From NCBI GenBank assembly GCA_040772845.1, contig JAXGXG010000001.1, positions 682,001 through 746,000 on the forward strand: a stretch of DNA of 64,000 bases. The letters are read 5' to 3'. How positions within the stretch are numbered: position 1 is the first letter of the stretch; every line of letters begins with the position of its first letter. Source of the stretch: PWXP01 sp040772845 (GTDB taxonomy: Bacteria > Planctomycetota > Planctomycetia > Pirellulales > Thermoguttaceae). Shown one piece after another: positions 62,147 to 64,000 of this stretch. Below the pieces are notes generated by a model. The model did no database searches, was not told the origin of the DNA, and saw only the letters and a list, made by a program, of their open reading frames with translations. The translations under genes were made by a program, and so were the position numbers.

Positions 62147-63571
62147 ATGACCGAAAGCGTTACTATGGCGCATCTTCTGATTGTTGACGACGAACAGAGC
62201 ATCTGTTGGGGCTTCTCGAAGCTGGCGGAACGTATGGGGCTTTCCGTCGATACGGCGGCCTCTGCCGAGGAAGGGCTGCGGCTGGCCGAGACGACGCGGC
62301 CGGATGTGGTGGTGCTGGACGTACGGCTGCCCGGAATGGACGGGCTGACGGCCATGCAGCACTTTCATGAACGGCTTGGCCGTGTTCCCATCGTTGTGAT
62401 TACGGCTTACGGAGAACTGGACACCGCCGTGACGGCCGTCCGGAACGGGGCGTTCGACTATCTGACCAAACCGTTCGAGTTGAAGACGGCCCAGTGCGTC
62501 ATCGAGCGGGCGCTGGACGAGCGAGAGAAAGCCGGGGTGGCCGTTGCGTCTGCCGCGGCCCCGGACGAAATGAAGATGGTCGGCGCGGCGCCGCCGATGC
62601 AGGAGGTGTTCAAACGGATTGCCCTGGTCGCCGCCTCCGATGCCTGCGTTCATCTGCGAGGCGAGAGCGGCACCGGCAAAGAACTGGCTGCCCGCGCGAT
62701 CCATCAGTACAGCCGGCGCGCGGCCGGGCCGTTTGTGGCCGTGAGTATCGCGTCGCTCAATCCATCGCTGGCCGAAAGTGAACTGTTCGGCCATGTCCGC
62801 GGCGCCTTCACCGGCGCGGAGGATGCTAGGAAGGGTCTTCTGGAGCAGGCGGACGGCGGCACGATCTTCCTGGACGAGGTGGCTGATATTCCGCCGTCGA
62901 TTCAGGTGAAGTTGCTGCGGACCCTGGAGCATGGCGAGGTCCTGCCCGTCGGTGCGACTGGCCCGGTCAAGTCCGACTTCCGGATCGTCTCGGCCACGCA
63001 CCAGAACCTCTCCGAGCGGGTTGCCCGGGGCGAGTTCCGGCACGATTTGTACTTCCGGCTCGTGACGTTCGAGATCGAATTACCCCCGCTTCGCAATCGG
63101 CGGGAGGATATCGGTCCGCTGGTCGAGCATTTCATGGCTACCCTGGCCCACAAGGCCGGCCTGGCGATGCCGGCCATTTCGGCCGAAGCGATCGCGGAAC
63201 TTCAGCGCATGCCCTGGCATGGCAATGTGCGAGAACTGCGCAATGCGATTGAGCACGCCCTGGTCCTGGCGCGAGGCGGGACCATTGGCGTCAATCACCT
63301 GCCGCCTCCGTTGCCGGCTACGGTTGTGGCCCGTCACGTGCAAACCGATGCGATCGGCACGATCTTGTGCGAATGGGCGCGGAACCGGTTTGCCGGCGAA
63401 GAACAGCCCGATCATCTCTACGAGGAGCTTCTGGCCTTGGTGGAACCGCCGTTGCTGAAGGTTGCCATGCAGCAGAGCCACAACCAATGCGCAACGGCCG
63501 CGCGCCGGCTTGGCTTGCACCGCACCACGCTTCGCAAGAAGCTGGATCAATACGGGCTTGGCGGCGACTGA
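62147..63571 (+). CDS. Sigma-54-dependent response regulator (NtrC family)
   Basis: A 474-residue regulator. Receiver domain (about 8-120) with LIVDDEQSICWG, phospho-acceptor Asp in VVVLDVRLPGMDG, VITAYGE and DYLTKPFE. AAA+ domain (about 145-380) with Walker A GESGTGKELAARAIHQ, the sigma-54 contact loop GAFTGA (HVRGAFTGAEDARKG) and Walker B GGTIFLDEVADIP. C-terminal Fis-type helix-turn-helix CATAARRLGLHRTTLRKKLD. It should activate sigma-54 promoters on phosphorylation by the upstream kinase. Start at the ATG of 62147 or at 62165 directly before AHLLIVDDE. Confidence 0.95.
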   Translation: MTESVTMAHLLIVDDEQSICWGFSKLAERMGLSVDTAASAEEGLRLAETTRPDVVVLDVRLPGMDGLTAMQHFHERLGRVPIVVITAYGELDTAVTAVRNGAFDYLTKPFELKTAQCVIERALDEREKAGVAVASAAAPDEMKMVGAAPPMQEVFKRIALVAASDACVHLRGESGTGKELAARAIHQYSRRAAGPFVAVSIASLNPSLAESELFGHVRGAFTGAEDARKGLLEQADGGTIFLDEVADIPPSIQVKLLRTLEHGEVLPVGATGPVKSDFRIVSATHQNLSERVARGEFRHDLYFRLVTFEIELPPLRNRREDIGPLVEHFMATLAHKAGLAMPAISAEAIAELQRMPWHGNVRELRNAIEHALVLARGGTIGVNHLPPPLPATVVARHVQTDAIGTILCEWARNRFAGEEQPDHLYEELLALVEPPLLKVAMQQSHNQCATAARRLGLHRTTLRKKLDQYGLGGD

Positions 63572-63577
63572 GGCCGA

Positions 63578-64000
63578 TTACTGCCCCGATTCCACCTTGG
63601 CCCAGAAGGGATGCTGCCGGTCGCCGCGGGCGCGGGCGTCTTCCAGAAGGGTCCACAGGTCCGGCTGGATGTACGGATCGTTGGTGTGTATGCGGCGGCC
63701 GTTCACTACAATGTTGATCTGCTCGTTCATGTCGACCAGCTCCGGCGAAACCCAAACCGTGACCGGGGCGCCGCGGTAGTTCACCCGCAGACCGTTGGTT
63801 GCCGTGACCGACGCGTTGACCGTTGCGGCTCGGGTGCCGCGCGAGGGCGGCCAGTCGACCGGATCTACCTGCGATCCGCTCGGAAGTCCCGCCAGTTCAA
63901 CCCACCAGAAGAAACTATCGAAAGACCGCATGGTTCGGCATTCAAAGTCGCGTGGGAAGAAGTCGCGTTTGAAGCGGCCCATCCAATCGAACAGACGCAA
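63578..64000 (-). CDS. C-terminal part of a hypothetical protein, truncated by the window edge
   Basis: About 140 codons with no start inside the window; the N terminus lies beyond 64000. The segment reads SFFWWVELAGLPSGSQVDPV, RAATVNASVTATNGLRVNYR, VTVWVSPELVDMNEQINIVV and NGRRIHTNDPYIQPDLWTLL, a beta-rich C-terminal domain that follows a hydrolase-like part in some planctomycete proteins, as far as I recall. Family not assigned. Its stop is 6 bp after that of the response regulator. Confidence 0.7.
   Translation of the reverse strand: MRLFDWMGRFKRDFFPRDFECRTMRSFDSFFWWVELAGLPSGSQVDPVDWPPSRGTRAATVNASVTATNGLRVNYRGAPVTVWVSPELVDMNEQINIVVNGRRIHTNDPYIQPDLWTLLEDARARGDRQHPFWAKVESGQ

Overview
The window looks like a high-GC chromosome segment of a planctomycete (Planctomycetota). 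This rests on several features together: a DUF1559-type fragment, WD40 and YD-repeat (Rhs) proteins, a membrane-anchored prenyltransferase/squalene-cyclase-repeat protein, a NagB/PIG-L fusion, Mla-type lipid transport genes, and abundant spacer repeats. I cannot place it below phylum level from sequence alone.

Layout. 0-5.5 kb: HNH nuclease, ECF-like sigma factor, pdxA (minus), dtd, a YdjM-like membrane hydrolase (minus) and cvpA. 4.2-6.8 kb: an inverted pair of about 425-bp repeats flanking cvpA, made of nested hairpins. 7-11 kb: a cassette-like block of short unrelated plus-strand genes, including a dead toxin-antitoxin pair. 11-16 kb: NagB/PIG-L fusion, then proB and thiE (minus-strand operon). 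16-19.2 kb: TPR-like membrane protein and clpC, with a clear terminator. 19.5-26.7 kb: two decayed Rhs/YD-repeat genes on either side of a WD40 gene that is split by an ISL3-family insertion with an intact 8-bp target duplication. 26.7-29.4 kb: 2.7 kb without a gene, holding 2.5 copies of a 380-bp tandem repeat and a hairpin-rich stretch. 29.4-34.6 kb: MlaE/MlaF/MlaD-type genes facing an RND/MMPL exporter. 34.8-44.5 kb: a large secreted protein, two chemoreceptors with HAMP arrays, a short CheR, and a chemoreceptor remnant. 45-47 kb: glmS. 46.9-55.7 kb: a minus-strand run of secreted carbohydrate- or amide-acting enzymes with an SDR, prmC, and a 53-residue membrane protein started by TTG. 56-58.9 kb: an HNH pair, a broken DUF1559-like gene, and a nucleosidase whose 3' end is duplicated. 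59-64 kb: a prenyltransferase-repeat protein, an NtrB/NtrC-like two-component pair, and the C-terminal part of a protein running off the window.

How genes work together. The Mla set (permease, ATPase, substrate-binding protein, 4-6 nt gaps) should form one envelope lipid transporter. The 46.9-55.7 kb genes look like a secreted polysaccharide-degradation locus. The 60.6-63.6 kb pair should be a sigma-54-dependent signalling module. GlmS and the NagB/PIG-L fusion both act on glucosamine-6-phosphate-type amino sugars but are not adjacent.

The strongest unusual signals are: hairpins that share one core but each carry private, perfectly complementary arms; the ISL3 insertion that leaves a restorable 734-residue WD40 frame and supplies a coupled start codon to its second half; the 380-bp tandem repeat and adjacent structured non-coding stretch; and a chemoreceptor with a zinc-binding CZB-like motif in its extracytoplasmic sensor.
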